A stretch of DNA of 64,000 nt from positions 124,001-188,000 of the forward strand of contig NZ_QZDU01000002.1 of the NCBI RefSeq assembly GCF_009917525.1, read 5' to 3'. Under the pieces are notes generated by a model. It was not told where the DNA came from. It saw nothing but the letters and a program-made list of their open reading frames with translations, and did no database searches. The position numbers and the translations under genes were made by a program. This DNA comes from Acutalibacter sp. 1XD8-36 (GTDB lineage: Bacteria > Bacillota > Clostridia > Oscillospirales > Acutalibacteraceae). This document shows positions 1 to 9,096 of the stretch, one piece after another; the first letter of the stretch is position 1; every line of letters starts with the position of its first letter.

Positions 1-1
1 G

Positions 2-346
2 GAATTCCTGCGGTCGGTGCTCTCTGAGGAAAATCAAAATGTGGACCACACCGCCGAAACCCTGCCGGTGAACGAGGCGGCGCTGAGGAAGACCCTTGCC
101 ATAGAGCAGATTAGCGCCCATGGCCTTCTCGGTGCCAACGGCAAGCAGATTTTCACCCAGTACCATACTGCCACGGATGAGCAGATAGACGAATTTGTGG
201 ACCTCATAGGCACTCTGGAGACCCCCGCCTATGGTAGCGAGGCTCTGTTCCGCGCGCTGAGCAGCATCGGCGCGGACTATCTTAGAGGAGAGATTGAGTT
301 GGAGACGGCGCTGGATGAGATAATCTCGGCGCTGGATTATAGTTAA
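2..346 (+). CDS. C-terminal end of a probable extracellular solute-binding protein (5' partial)
   Basis: The reading frame is open from the first bases of the window and stops at 344-346, so this is the last 114 codons of a gene that starts upstream. A GTG at 17 has no ribosome binding site and is probably internal. The final helices (GADYLRGEIELETALDEI) have the 'yl.G..s.e.al..i' cadence that closes family-1 solute-binding proteins of sugar ABC importers. This is a resemblance by eye, not a confirmed assignment. Three consecutive hairpins follow immediately, separating it from the two-component genes. Confidence 0.45.
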   Translation, partial: EFLRSVLSEENQNVDHTAETLPVNEAALRKTLAIEQISAHGLLGANGKQIFTQYHTATDEQIDEFVDLIGTLETPAYGSEALFRALSSIGADYLRGEIELETALDEIISALDYS

Positions 347-349
347 GGC

Positions 350-440
350 AGTCCAAAAGAGGTGACGCCTCTTTTGGACTTAGCGGCACGGGTACACCCG
401 CGCCGCTCTGCTTGGAAATCGGTATTTACCGATTTCCAAG
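350..440. repeat. Three consecutive inverted repeats (hairpin cluster)
   Basis: Three independent inverted repeats lie end to end. The first has arms 351-362 and 368-379, 12 bp perfect. The second has arms 382-393 and 396-407, 12 bp with one mismatch. The third has arms 411-424 and 427-440, 14 bp perfect. Gaps between them are only 2-3 bases. The first could terminate the upstream gene, but no T-run follows any of the three on the plus strand, so simple intrinsic termination does not explain the set. Confidence 0.75.
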
Positions 441-477
441 TGCCTTTACTATAAGAAAAAGAAAACTTTTGGAGCTC

Positions 478-506
478 GTGCATTTTATAATTAGATGTGC
501 TATAAT
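478..506 (+). promoter_or_regulatory. Promoter for the response regulator/kinase operon
   Basis: A perfect -10 TATAAT at 501-506 sits 17 bp after GTGCAT (478-483). The gene starts 50 bp downstream, preceded by AGAAAGGA at 541-548. Confidence 0.5.
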
Positions 507-555
507 AGAATTTAGAAATATAAAATAGCCCCGGACCTAAAGAAAGGAAAATCCC

Positions 556-1245
556 ATGCGTATTCTCCTGATTGAGGACGACCCGCGCCTTACCGAATCC
601 CTCAAATATCAGCTGGGAAAGGAGGGCTTTGCCGTGGACGCCTGCTCCGACGCATTTGACGGCCTCCACTATATGACCGCCGGAGGCTATGACCTGGTGC
701 TCCTTGACAGAATGTTGCCTGGGGCGGACGGAATCAGCCTGCTGAGGGACGCAAGGCTCCAGGGGGCCGCCACTCCGGTGATATTCCTCACTGCCATGGG
801 GCAGCTGGACGACAGGATACAGGGGCTCGACGCCGGGGCCGACGACTACATAGTTAAGCCCTTCGCCTTTGGCGAGCTCATGGCCCGTGTCCGCAGCGTC
901 TGCCGCCGCCCCCGTGCCTTGGGCCGGGACGACGGTGTTTCATATGGGGACTTGAGCCTGGAGCCCTCTGAGAAGCGCCTTTTGGGGCCGAAGGGAGAAT
1001 GTGTGCTGTCAAAGCGGGAGTCGGACCTGCTGGAGGCATTTCTGCGCAGTCCCCGGAAGGTGCTCACCAGGGACGCCCTGTTCCTGAGGGTATGGGGCCC
1101 TGCCGCCCTGGTGGAGGACGGCAATCTGGACAACTACATACATTTCCTGCGCCGAAGGCTTAGGGCACTGGGCTCAGAGCTGGGGATATCCACAGTGCGC
1201 GGCGTGGGATATATGCTGGCGCCGGACAGAGGGGACGGGCAATGA
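556..1245 (+). CDS. OmpR/PhoB-family response regulator
   Basis: A 229-residue DNA-binding response regulator and partner of the kinase that follows. The N-terminal receiver domain (about 1-115) has the acidic pair D8/D9, phosphoacceptor D51 in LVLLDRMLPG, T79 and K101 in IVKPF. The C-terminal half (about 130-225) is a winged helix ending in the typical TVRGVGYML strand. The ATG is preceded by AGAAAGGA at suitable spacing. Its stop overlaps the start of the kinase gene by four bases (ATGA), so translation is probably coupled. The stimulus and target genes cannot be read from the sequence. Confidence 0.95.
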   Translation: MRILLIEDDPRLTESLKYQLGKEGFAVDACSDAFDGLHYMTAGGYDLVLLDRMLPGADGISLLRDARLQGAATPVIFLTAMGQLDDRIQGLDAGADDYIVKPFAFGELMARVRSVCRRPRALGRDDGVSYGDLSLEPSEKRLLGPKGECVLSKRESDLLEAFLRSPRKVLTRDALFLRVWGPAALVEDGNLDNYIHFLRRRLRALGSELGISTVRGVGYMLAPDRGDGQ

Positions 1246-2561
1246 AGCGGGCCTCTTTCAAAATGCAGTCGGAATTTAAAAAGCTCCGGCGGCAGATGAC
1301 CTGCTTCTGCACACTTGTCACCGGGGCTATCTTCCTGCTGATGGCTGTATTTTTCCTAAAATTTTCAGAGGACTCCCTTAGAAGAAGCCAGCGCCAGTCC
1401 TTTCTCAGCGATGTAAACTCGCTTATATCCCATCTGGAGAGCCAGACGGACCTCTCCGAACAGTGGCTGGCGCGTATGGAGGGCGGCGGCAGGCTGAGGC
1501 TGTTCTTATATGACAACTCCGAGCCCCTTTTGCATAACCGGCTCTACAAGGAGGATTCCGCTGGGATGGAGGCCCTGTCCCGGCAGGCCGTCTCCACGGC
1601 GTGCAGTGAATACGGCTTGGATATCTTTAAGCCCCTGGACGGTATGCGCACAAAATCCGTGACCTTTACCCTGCTGGATGAATCCGGGCAGGAGCTCTAT
1701 GCCGCTGCCGCCGTCTTCCCAAGGCCGGGCGGCAGCCTTGCAATGACGGCCATCTACCCACTGGAGGGCCTTGAGCGGCAGTTGTCCGGCCAGCGCTGGG
1801 GCTTTGCCCTTATGGGTCTCTCCGGACTGGCGGCCCTTGGTATATTTGCCTGGATATTCAGCGGCAGAATGCTCCGGCCCATTGCCGAAAGCCGCAGAAG
1901 CCAGGCCCAGTTTGTTGCCGCTGCCTCCCATGAGCTGCGCTCTCCCCTGGCTGTAATGCTCTCAAACCTATCGGCCCTGGACCTGGCTGGGCCAGAGGAG
2001 CAGCGGCGTTTTAAAGAAAATATTCTCTACGAAGGGAAACGGATGTCCCGGCTGATAGACGATATGCTGTACCTTGCCAGCGCCGACAGCCAGTCCTGGA
2101 GCCTGCGCCCTGCCCCCACAGAGCTTGACACCCTGGCCCTTGAGCTATACGACCGCTTCCTGGTCAAGGCCGGGGAGCTGGGTATAAAGCTCGACCTTGC
2201 TCTGCCGGACGGGGCTATGAAGCCCTGTATCTGCGACGGCTGGCGCATATCCCAGTGCCTGGAGGCGCTGCTGGACAATGCCCTCTGCTACACGCCCAGG
2301 GGCGGCAGCGTCCTGCTGTCGGTAGAGGAACTGCCCGGAGGCAAATACCAGTTCATCCTGCTCGACACCGGGCCCGGCGTGCCCAAAGAGGAGCGTGAGC
2401 GTATTTTCCAGCGCTTCTACCGGGCCGACCAATCCCGCACCGACAGGGAGCACTTTGGGCTGGGCCTCTCAATTTCCCGCGAAATAGCCAAGCTCCATCG
2501 GGGCAAGCTATGGGTACAGGAGGCTCCCGGCGGCGGGGCGGAGTTTCATCTGGTGATATGA
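1242..2561 (+). CDS. Two-component sensor histidine kinase
   Basis: A membrane-bound kinase of 439 residues that should phosphorylate the overlapping response regulator. Two membrane segments (about 22-40 and 186-206) frame an extracytoplasmic sensor region of about 145 residues with no motif I recognise. The HisKA domain follows with H230 in the ASHELRSP box, then the ATPase domain with N346 (N box), DTGPGV (375-380) and FGLGLS (405-410). The gene ends 16 bases before the convergent AraC-type gene. Confidence 0.95.
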   Translation: MKRASFKMQSEFKKLRRQMTCFCTLVTGAIFLLMAVFFLKFSEDSLRRSQRQSFLSDVNSLISHLESQTDLSEQWLARMEGGGRLRLFLYDNSEPLLHNRLYKEDSAGMEALSRQAVSTACSEYGLDIFKPLDGMRTKSVTFTLLDESGQELYAAAAVFPRPGGSLAMTAIYPLEGLERQLSGQRWGFALMGLSGLAALGIFAWIFSGRMLRPIAESRRSQAQFVAAASHELRSPLAVMLSNLSALDLAGPEEQRRFKENILYEGKRMSRLIDDMLYLASADSQSWSLRPAPTELDTLALELYDRFLVKAGELGIKLDLALPDGAMKPCICDGWRISQCLEALLDNALCYTPRGGSVLLSVEELPGGKYQFILLDTGPGVPKEERERIFQRFYRADQSRTDREHFGLGLSISREIAKLHRGKLWVQEAPGGGAEFHLVI

Positions 2562-2577
2562 CTTTGCCGTGTACAGC

Positions 2578-3450
2578 TTACTTCTTATCCATCCGCGCCT
2601 TCCTGCGGAACATCCCGGGCGGCATTCCGTGGCGCTCCTTAAACACCCTGTAAAAGGATTTCTCGCTTTGAAACCCCGACTCCCTCGAGACCGCCGCTAC
2701 AGGCATGTCTGTACTTTTCAGGAGCTTTTCGGCTCTTTTGAGCCGCATATTGATTACATAGCTGTGAAAGGATACCCCTGTCTCCTTTTTAAACTGGTGG
2801 GAGAGGTATGTCCTGTTAAAGCGCAGGGTGTCCGCGCAGCTGTCCAGGCTGATATCCTCCAGATAGTGCGCCGACAGGTACGCCAGAGCTTCGCGCAGCA
2901 TTCCTGTCTCGCGGTTTGCCATCTTATTGTGTTTTGGAAGATTCCTGTGGGCATAAAGGGCTATGTCTAAAAGAGCCGCCAGGCAAATCTCCCTCCAGCC
3001 CGACTGCTTTTCCACGTACTCCCGCCATATATTGCCAACATATCCCCATATGCTTTTCACATCCTCAGCGCCCCAGCTGTCGCTGAAGCCCTCTATCCTG
3101 CTAAAAACTCCGGACAGCTCCGGGTCACTCAGCCTCTCGTCATGCAAAAACGCTGTGGAAAAATGTATCGCCAGCCTCTCCGCCTCCATGTCCCCGGGGA
3201 GTATGGAGTGGCTCTCCCCGGAGCCTATAATCAGTATCTTTCCGGGGCCAAGAGTCACGCCGCCGTTTCTTATTCCAACGGCTGTCTCACCCTTCAGGCC
3301 CAGCAGTATCTCCACTGCTTCATGCCAGTGGTACTGGAAGGCTGCCGAGCCATTCATTACCTTTAAGACAAGAGGAAATGTTTCATCAATGTCTCTCCGC
3401 TCATAATTGGACGGTGAGCACCCCGAAGGGGCCTTAGGCATATAAATCAC
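2578..3450 (-). CDS. AraC-family transcriptional regulator
   Basis: A 290-residue regulator. The N-terminal half carries a cupin-like sensing domain (the YHWHEAVEILLGLKGE and IIGSGESHSI segments are the usual beta-barrel core with histidines). The last 100 residues hold two helix-turn-helix units of the HTH_18 type (RFNRTYLSHQFKKETG, then VSRESGFQSEKSFYRVFKE). It lies downstream of the sugar-transport genes on the same strand but behind a hairpin at 3471-3494, so it may be a separate unit. It probably senses a sugar or sugar derivative and controls the neighbouring importer; this is inference from position. Confidence 0.9.
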   Translation of the reverse strand: MIYMPKAPSGCSPSNYERRDIDETFPLVLKVMNGSAAFQYHWHEAVEILLGLKGETAVGIRNGGVTLGPGKILIIGSGESHSILPGDMEAERLAIHFSTAFLHDERLSDPELSGVFSRIEGFSDSWGAEDVKSIWGYVGNIWREYVEKQSGWREICLAALLDIALYAHRNLPKHNKMANRETGMLREALAYLSAHYLEDISLDSCADTLRFNRTYLSHQFKKETGVSFHSYVINMRLKRAEKLLKSTDMPVAAVSRESGFQSEKSFYRVFKERHGMPPGMFRRKARMDKK

Positions 3451-3470
3451 CCCATTCCAGATAGAAAGGA

Positions 3471-3494
3471 GCCTGACGGCTTACGCCGTCAGGC
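3471..3494 (-). terminator. Hairpin terminator after the Gfo/Idh/MocA gene
   Basis: Perfect 10-bp stem (3471-3480 with 3485-3494) and a four-base loop. It lies between the stop of the oxidoreductase and the AraC-type gene, and on the minus strand is followed by a pyrimidine-rich tract. Confidence 0.6.
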
Positions 3495-3505
3495 TTCAAT
3501 ATGTT

Positions 3506-4612
3506 TTAGAAAACTATTTGCCTGCCTTCCCTTGCCGACTGATAGACCGCGTCAAGTATCTTGGTGACTATAAAGGCCTGCTCCGGCTTAACTACCAGCT
3601 CGCTCTTGCCCTCTATCGCGTCAAGCCAGACCTTGCATTCAATGTCCCCCGGCTTTACCGATTTTCCGGGGAAAAGGTCCACGCCTCCGGCGGAGGTATT
3701 CACCTCGCTCTGCACCTGCTTGTTCCCCATAATCTGGTTGATATACAGCTTCTGGTCGTTGGCCCCGCCGACTCCGGTGAGCTCCGCTCCGGCCTTCGTC
3801 CCGCAGAGAGTGGCTGCGGCACAGCGCTCCTCGGTGGAGTTCAGTATCCAGGTGGCGTCTATGGTTATAAGGGAGCCGTCCTTCATTGTGACAAATGCAA
3901 ATGCCGCGTCCTCCACCTCATATGCAGCCGGGTCCCAGGCGCCCATGGGGTTCCCCTGCATATTCTTTGGCAGGGTGGGCCCCAGCTTTGCAAAGGTCAC
4001 GCCGGTCACGGCGGCGGGCTCATAGTTGTTCATAAACCATAGGGTGAGGTCTAAGGAGTGGGTGCCTATATCAATCAGCGGGCCCCCGCCCTGCTTGGAC
4101 TTGTCCGTGAACACCCCCCAGGTGGGGACTCCCCGCCTGCGCAGGGCATGTGCCTGGGCATAGTATATACCGCCTAAGGCCCCTTCGTCACAGAGGGTTT
4201 TCAGGGTCTGGCTGTCCGGGCGGTAGCGGTTCTGGTAGCCTATGGTAAACAGCCTGCCGCTTTTCTTATAGGCGTCCATCATGCGCTGAGCGTCGAACAC
4301 GTTTGCAGCCATGGGCTTTTCGCAGAGCACATGCTTGCCCGCCTCCAGTGCCGCCACGGAAATCTCGCAGTGGGCCACATTCGGCGTCAGGACATAGACA
4401 ATTTCAACGTCCGGATTACTGATAAGGTCATGGTAGTCGGTGTACACCTTCGCGTCCGGCTCCCCAACCTCTTGCACGGCCTTTTCAGCCCTTTCAGGTA
4501 TAATATCGCAGAGGGCGATTACCTCCACCCTGTCCTTCACATTGTTCAGCGCGGGGAAATGCTTCTGGTGGGCAATACCGCCGCAGCCGACAATACCTAT
4601 TTTATGCTTCAT
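3506..4612 (-). CDS. Gfo/Idh/MocA-family oxidoreductase
   Basis: An NAD(P)-dependent sugar or cyclitol dehydrogenase of 368 residues. The Rossmann fold starts at once with KIGIVGCGGIAHQKHFPAL, and the family lysine is in the CEKPMA motif; GGGPLIDIGTHSLDL carries the usual catalytic histidine region. The ATG at 4612 is chosen over an upstream in-frame TTG because GGAAAGG lies about 12 bases before it. It is the last gene of the importer operon, so it probably oxidises the imported sugar. A close paralogue lies at 13699-14808. Confidence 0.92.
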   Translation of the reverse strand: MKHKIGIVGCGGIAHQKHFPALNNVKDRVEVIALCDIIPERAEKAVQEVGEPDAKVYTDYHDLISNPDVEIVYVLTPNVAHCEISVAALEAGKHVLCEKPMAANVFDAQRMMDAYKKSGRLFTIGYQNRYRPDSQTLKTLCDEGALGGIYYAQAHALRRRGVPTWGVFTDKSKQGGGPLIDIGTHSLDLTLWFMNNYEPAAVTGVTFAKLGPTLPKNMQGNPMGAWDPAAYEVEDAAFAFVTMKDGSLITIDATWILNSTEERCAAATLCGTKAGAELTGVGGANDQKLYINQIMGNKQVQSEVNTSAGGVDLFPGKSVKPGDIECKVWLDAIEGKSELVVKPEQAFIVTKILDAVYQSAREGRQIVF

Positions 4613-4662
4613 ATTATGTTTTATCCTTTCCAAGTTATTTTGGTTTTATATTATCTAACCTG

Positions 4663-6216
4663 TTACTTTTTATCACTCCACGCGTCCAGCTGTGCCTGCT
4701 TCTCATCCAAAACCTTCTGCAGTCCGGCTTCATAAAGTGCGTCGTTGAACTCCTTGATGGCGGCATCCAAATCCGGCATGGTCCCAAAGCCCACCGTCTT
4801 ATTGTACTTGTCGTAAACAGTCTGCAGTGTAGCCATTTCTGTTGCAACCGACATGGAGTTAAAGGCAAAGCCAAAAGCTGCCGACTCCTTTAAAGTTGAG
4901 TGCCAGGTCTCGTACTGCTCCCACTGGTCCTTTGGTGCGCCTGCCCACAGTGTACCGTTGAACTGGTTTGGATAGGAGAAGCCCTTGTCGTTGTGATAGC
5001 CCACTGTCGCCGCGGTTATCCCCTCGGGATAATCCGCCTGTCCGTCCTCGTTCAGCACCCAGTCCGTCCCGGGCACGCCCCAGTTGATAAGGTCCGTAAA
5101 TTCCCCGCTCTTATATGTCCAGTCCAGGAACTCCGCGGCCTTTTCAGGATTTTCAGAGGAATTTGCAATGCTCCACAGGCGGGTGTTTACGTTATAGCTT
5201 GTCTTCGGCGCCTCGACCAGCTGTATCATCTCCACCTCGTAGCCGGTCTGGGACTTTTTCTCAATCTCAACGCCGGGCTTCCAGCTCTGGAAATAGGAGA
5301 AGCAGTTCCCGCCCTTCATCTTCACATCGCCGCCGTCTGTGTTCACGGCGATATCCTTGGAGCTGTACCCCTTGGTGTACCAGTCCGCGGCAATCTCGCA
5401 GAGACGGCGGTACATGTCGGTCTCAAACCAGTTCACCACGGTTGTGCTGTCAGGAGTCTCGAGAACGCCGAAGGAGCTTGACAGGTTGTCCACAAAGCAG
5501 AACGCGCAGGAGGCCGGGACAGCCGTGCCGTCAAAGCATATTATATCCGGGTATTTTTCCTTCACCTTGGCATACATTTCCGTTATCTGGTCCCAGACGC
5601 CCATATCCGGGAGCGTATAATCAAAGTCCTCTTTTTTGAAGCCCAGCTCGTCAAAAATGTCCTTGCGCACAACCATAGCTCCCGGAGTTGCGCGCTCAGC
5701 CATTGAGCCAAAGCCCGCAAGGAAATCGCCTATGTAGCAGGCCTGGATATCATCCCCCAGGGCGGCCTTGGCGTTTTCCATTTTATCAAGATATGGGGTG
5801 CAGTCCAGTATGTACTGGGACTCAATAAATGTGCCGACTTCTGAGGCGCGGCTGATAAATACGTCCATGGGCTCCCCCGCCGCCAGCATCATTGGAATCT
5901 GCTGGTGGTAAGTGCCCGAAGTCAGCGCCTGAAGGTCCACCTTCATATTCAGCTCATTCATGGTAAGCTCATTGACAGCATCTGAAAGGGCGCCCATATT
6001 GGGGCTTTCCTTTGCTATATAATAGGCGAAATGCACCGTATACGGCTCCTCGTCTGTCTTATCCTTTGCGGCATCGCTGCTCTGGGGTTCCGAAGCAGAG
6101 CTGCTGCTCTCCGGCTGGGAGCTTTCTGGTTTGGAGCTTTCCTGCTTCCCGCAGCCCGCAAAACATGAAGCTAAAAGCGCGAGGGCTAACACCAGACTTA
6201 AAATTTTCTTGCTCAT
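4663..6216 (-). CDS. DUF3502-type extracellular solute-binding lipoprotein
   Basis: A 517-residue lipoprotein that would deliver a carbohydrate to the two permeases encoded upstream. It has a signal peptide with lipobox FAGC (C22), then a Ser/Glu/Pro-rich tether (about 26-50) and a type-1 periplasmic-binding fold. The C-terminal 140 residues, from about WAGAPKDQW to LDAWSDKK, match what I know of the DUF3502 domain of LplA-like proteins. AGGAGG precedes the start. No ATPase is encoded nearby, so a shared MsmX-type ATPase elsewhere probably powers import. Confidence 0.93.
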   Translation of the reverse strand: MSKKILSLVLALALLASCFAGCGKQESSKPESSQPESSSSASEPQSSDAAKDKTDEEPYTVHFAYYIAKESPNMGALSDAVNELTMNELNMKVDLQALTSGTYHQQIPMMLAAGEPMDVFISRASEVGTFIESQYILDCTPYLDKMENAKAALGDDIQACYIGDFLAGFGSMAERATPGAMVVRKDIFDELGFKKEDFDYTLPDMGVWDQITEMYAKVKEKYPDIICFDGTAVPASCAFCFVDNLSSSFGVLETPDSTTVVNWFETDMYRRLCEIAADWYTKGYSSKDIAVNTDGGDVKMKGGNCFSYFQSWKPGVEIEKKSQTGYEVEMIQLVEAPKTSYNVNTRLWSIANSSENPEKAAEFLDWTYKSGEFTDLINWGVPGTDWVLNEDGQADYPEGITAATVGYHNDKGFSYPNQFNGTLWAGAPKDQWEQYETWHSTLKESAAFGFAFNSMSVATEMATLQTVYDKYNKTVGFGTMPDLDAAIKEFNDALYEAGLQKVLDEKQAQLDAWSDKK

Positions 6217-6299
6217 TGAGAGTTCCTCCTGTTTTCATAGTTAAATCTGATTTTCGTCTGACCATATTTACAGAGCGGCCTCTGCATCTCCTATGGGTA

Positions 6300-7145
6300 T
6301 CACCCCCCTTCCGTATAGTCGTCCCTGGAATCCTCCAGGGCTGTGCGCCGAAATTCTATTGGGGACATCCCATAAAACTTCCTGAAGACCCGGTAAAAGG
6401 TCTTCTCGTTTTGAAAGCCGGATTTATCCACAACCGCCGCTATCGGCTCAGAGGTGTACAGCAGCAGCCACTCTGCTTTTGAGAGCCGCAGCCTTAAAAT
6501 GGTCTCGTGAAAGGATTCACCGGTCTCCTTCTTAAAAAGGTGTGAAAAATACGACCGGCCGAAATTCATGCTGTCCGCGCAGCTCCCCAGGGTAATCGGC
6601 TCAAGATAGTGCTCGGACATATATCTCAGTATCTCCGCCCCCTTGTTTCCAATCTGCCTGTAGTCCAGCTCGAGGCACTCCGGGAATGCCCTTATCAGCA
6701 GCGCCTGGATTTTCAGGAGCATTGACACTACAGCCATCCTGTATCCGCATTTCCTCTGGGTATACTCCCTATAGATGTTCAGAATATAGGACTTTACCTC
6801 TTCCCTCAGCTCCTCAGGCCAGCCGGCGCTATGCCTTTCCGGCAGCCTAAAGCTGAACTGCTCCGTGGCAGCCAGAAAATGCAGGATACCGGGGTCGAAC
6901 ACCATTGAGTAATAGCTTATGGGACATATAACCGAGTTGAAATTGTGGCTTTCACAGCAGCCTATGACAATGATGTCGCCCTTTTGCATTTGGTATACTG
7001 CGTCCTCTGACTGTATGGAAAAGCTGCCGTCCACGCAGTATACTATTTCGACACTGGGGTGCCAGTGCGTGACAAAGGGCATGATCCTATGTGTCGCGTA
7101 GGCCATCAGAAAGCTGTCCCTCTCCAAGCGAAGCGGCGATTTCAT
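6300..7145 (-). CDS. AraC-family regulator embedded in the importer operon
   Basis: 281 residues. The N-terminal cupin domain has the THWHPSVEIVYCVDGSF and IIVIGCCESHNF segments. The C-terminal pair of helix-turn-helix units includes FGRSYFSHLFKKETGESFH and KSGFQNEKTFYRVFRKFYG. Its start overlaps the stop of the upstream permease gene by one base (TAATG), which argues for translational coupling and co-regulation. It shares layout and many residues with the AraC-type protein at 2578-3450, so the two may be an old duplication that split its targets. Confidence 0.92.
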   Translation of the reverse strand: MKSPLRLERDSFLMAYATHRIMPFVTHWHPSVEIVYCVDGSFSIQSEDAVYQMQKGDIIVIGCCESHNFNSVICPISYYSMVFDPGILHFLAATEQFSFRLPERHSAGWPEELREEVKSYILNIYREYTQRKCGYRMAVVSMLLKIQALLIRAFPECLELDYRQIGNKGAEILRYMSEHYLEPITLGSCADSMNFGRSYFSHLFKKETGESFHETILRLRLSKAEWLLLYTSEPIAAVVDKSGFQNEKTFYRVFRKFYGMSPIEFRRTALEDSRDDYTEGG

Positions 7146-8035
7146 TATCCCTTTACCGCCCCCAGCATAATGCCGCTGGCAAAGTACCTCTGTAAAAACG
7201 GGAATACCAGCAGAATCGGAAGCACCGCCACAAATGAGATTGCCATACGGATGGAGACCTGGGGTATTGCCAGCACGTCCGTGCCCGAGGCTGAGCCGGC
7301 GTTGGCGTTAAGGGCCTGGATGTCCAGAATCATCCTGTTCAGCAGCGCCTGTATGCTCAGCATTTCAGACTTGTTTATGTAGTAGAGCCCGTTAGTCCAG
7401 TCATTCCAGTAATGCAGCCCGGTAAAGAGCCCCACTGTCACGATTATCGGCTTTCCCAGCGGCAGCACCATCTTCCAGTATATCTTCAGGTAGCCTGCTC
7501 CGTCTATTTTAGCCGCCTCGTAGATATCCTCGGGAATCGAGCTCTTGAAATAGGTGCGGGCGAGGATAATATTAAAGGCACCTAAAAGCAGGTTTGGTAA
7601 GACATAGGCCCATATGGTATTTTTGATGTGAAAGCTGTTTGTCCACATGATATATGAGGGCACAAGCCCGCCGTTGAAAAGCATTGTGAAGAGCACGTAA
7701 AAATTTAAAAGCCTCTTACCCGGCAGCTCCTTCAGCGAAAGGGGGTATGCAAGCATAGTCACCAGCACAATGCTCGCCGAGGTCCCGATTATGGTGACAA
7801 GGATGGTAATGCCGTATGCCCTGAAAATCGTCATATAGTTCTGCAGGATATAGCGGTAGGCATACAAGCTGAACTTCTCCGGAAAGAAGGAGTATCCGTT
7901 TGCAATAAGTATGTTTTCATCTGTAATCGACGACATAAATAGCAGCACCAGCGGCAGTATCATTACCAGCGCCACCAGGAGCAGTATGACATTTATAACA
8001 ATCTGATAGGCCCTGCGGCCATTGGACATAATCAC
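7145..8035 (-). CDS. Carbohydrate ABC transporter permease (YtcP/LplC type)
   Basis: A 296-residue inner component of the importer with about six membrane segments, starting with a hydrophobic stretch at 12-33. The EAA loop is present as EAAKIDGAGYLKIYWKMVLP, which docks on the ATPase. The C-terminus ends in GIMLGAVKG, as is usual for the CUT1 second permease. It follows the LplB-type permease gene after 18 bases and pairs with it in the membrane. Confidence 0.95.
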   Translation of the reverse strand: MIMSNGRRAYQIVINVILLLVALVMILPLVLLFMSSITDENILIANGYSFFPEKFSLYAYRYILQNYMTIFRAYGITILVTIIGTSASIVLVTMLAYPLSLKELPGKRLLNFYVLFTMLFNGGLVPSYIMWTNSFHIKNTIWAYVLPNLLLGAFNIILARTYFKSSIPEDIYEAAKIDGAGYLKIYWKMVLPLGKPIIVTVGLFTGLHYWNDWTNGLYYINKSEMLSIQALLNRMILDIQALNANAGSASGTDVLAIPQVSIRMAISFVAVLPILLVFPFLQRYFASGIMLGAVKG

Positions 8036-8053
8036 GGAAATTCCCCCTTTAAT

Positions 8054-8977
8054 TTAGAATATTGCGTTCTCGGAGCTTATGCGGCGTACAACCAGGTTTG
8101 AGACCATAACCAGCACGAAGCCCACCACAGATTGGATGATACCGGCTGCAGCGCTGCGGCCTATCCCTCCTGCCGCCATCAGCGCTCTATAGACGTAAGT
8201 GTCTATGGTATTTGTCACATTGTAGATTGCGCCGGAATTTTGGGGCACCTGGTAAAACAGCCCAAAGTCGGAGTAGAATATTTTCCCTATATGCAGGATA
8301 AGGAGGGTGACTATAGATGGGACCAGGCAGGGCAGGGTTATCCTGGTAATCTGCTGCCACTTGCTGGCCCCGTCCAGCTCCGCGGCCTCGTAAAATGCCT
8401 TATCAATTCCGGCTATGCCGGCAATATAAATCAGCGTCCCATACCCCACACCCTTCCAGCAGTTGGTGATTATCAGGATTGCGGGCCATGGTTTTTCGTC
8501 AAGGTACCACTGGACAGGCTCTCTCCCGAAAAGCGGCAGCAGGGAGTTATTCAGCATACCATTTTCGTGGCTTAAAAGGGCAAATACAATATAGCTTACC
8601 ACGACAATGGAGATTAGATAGGGAAGCAGTATTGAGCTCTGGTAGAGCTTTTGCAGGCCTTTATTTTTAACGTCAGTTATGAAGATAGCCAGCATTACGC
8701 CTATCACCATATTCGTGATTATAAACGCGACGTTATACAGCAGGGTATTCCGGATAATGACAGCGGCGTCGCTGGTAGAGAAGAGGTATTCAAAGTTCTC
8801 GGCCCCATTCCATGGGCTTTTGAATATGCCGTCATTCACGTTGTACTTTTTGAAGGCAACAACGATTCCCGCCATTGGTATATAGTTGTTGATAAAAAGA
8901 TAGACGACCCCCGGCAGCATCATCAAATAAAGAGGCAGAAACTGCACCCATTTTCGTACTTGACCCACTCTCTTCAA
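8054..8977 (-). CDS. Carbohydrate ABC transporter permease (LplB type)
   Basis: A 307-residue first permease of the importer, with the N-terminal LPLYLMMLPGVVYLFINNYIP membrane segment (split here only by notation) and the EAA loop EAAELDGASKWQQITRITLP. The start is a TTG at 8977 with GGAGGG seven bases upstream. It is the first gene of the minus-strand operon (permease, permease, AraC, lipoprotein, oxidoreductase). Confidence 0.95.
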   Translation of the reverse strand: MKRVGQVRKWVQFLPLYLMMLPGVVYLFINNYIPMAGIVVAFKKYNVNDGIFKSPWNGAENFEYLFSTSDAAVIIRNTLLYNVAFIITNMVIGVMLAIFITDVKNKGLQKLYQSSILLPYLISIVVVSYIVFALLSHENGMLNNSLLPLFGREPVQWYLDEKPWPAILIITNCWKGVGYGTLIYIAGIAGIDKAFYEAAELDGASKWQQITRITLPCLVPSIVTLLILHIGKIFYSDFGLFYQVPQNSGAIYNVTNTIDTYVYRALMAAGGIGRSAAAGIIQSVVGFVLVMVSNLVVRRISSENAIF

Positions 8978-9059
8978 AATGTTTCCCTCCAGTCACAGAT
9001 TTGATTTCTTGATGGATGTTGCATAGCCTTGCGGCTAAATTTTCAAATATTTTAGCATA

Positions 9060-9096
9060 TTTTCCCGAGCAATGATACCTCAAACCGTCGGGAAAA
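9060..9096. promoter_or_regulatory. Inverted repeat upstream of the importer operon
   Basis: Perfect 9-bp arms TTTTCCCGA (9060-9068) and TCGGGAAAA (9088-9096) with a 19-bp spacer, 83 bp upstream of the first permease gene in the region shared with the divergent MFS gene. It has the size of a regulator binding site; whether one of the two AraC proteins binds it is not known. Confidence 0.45.
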
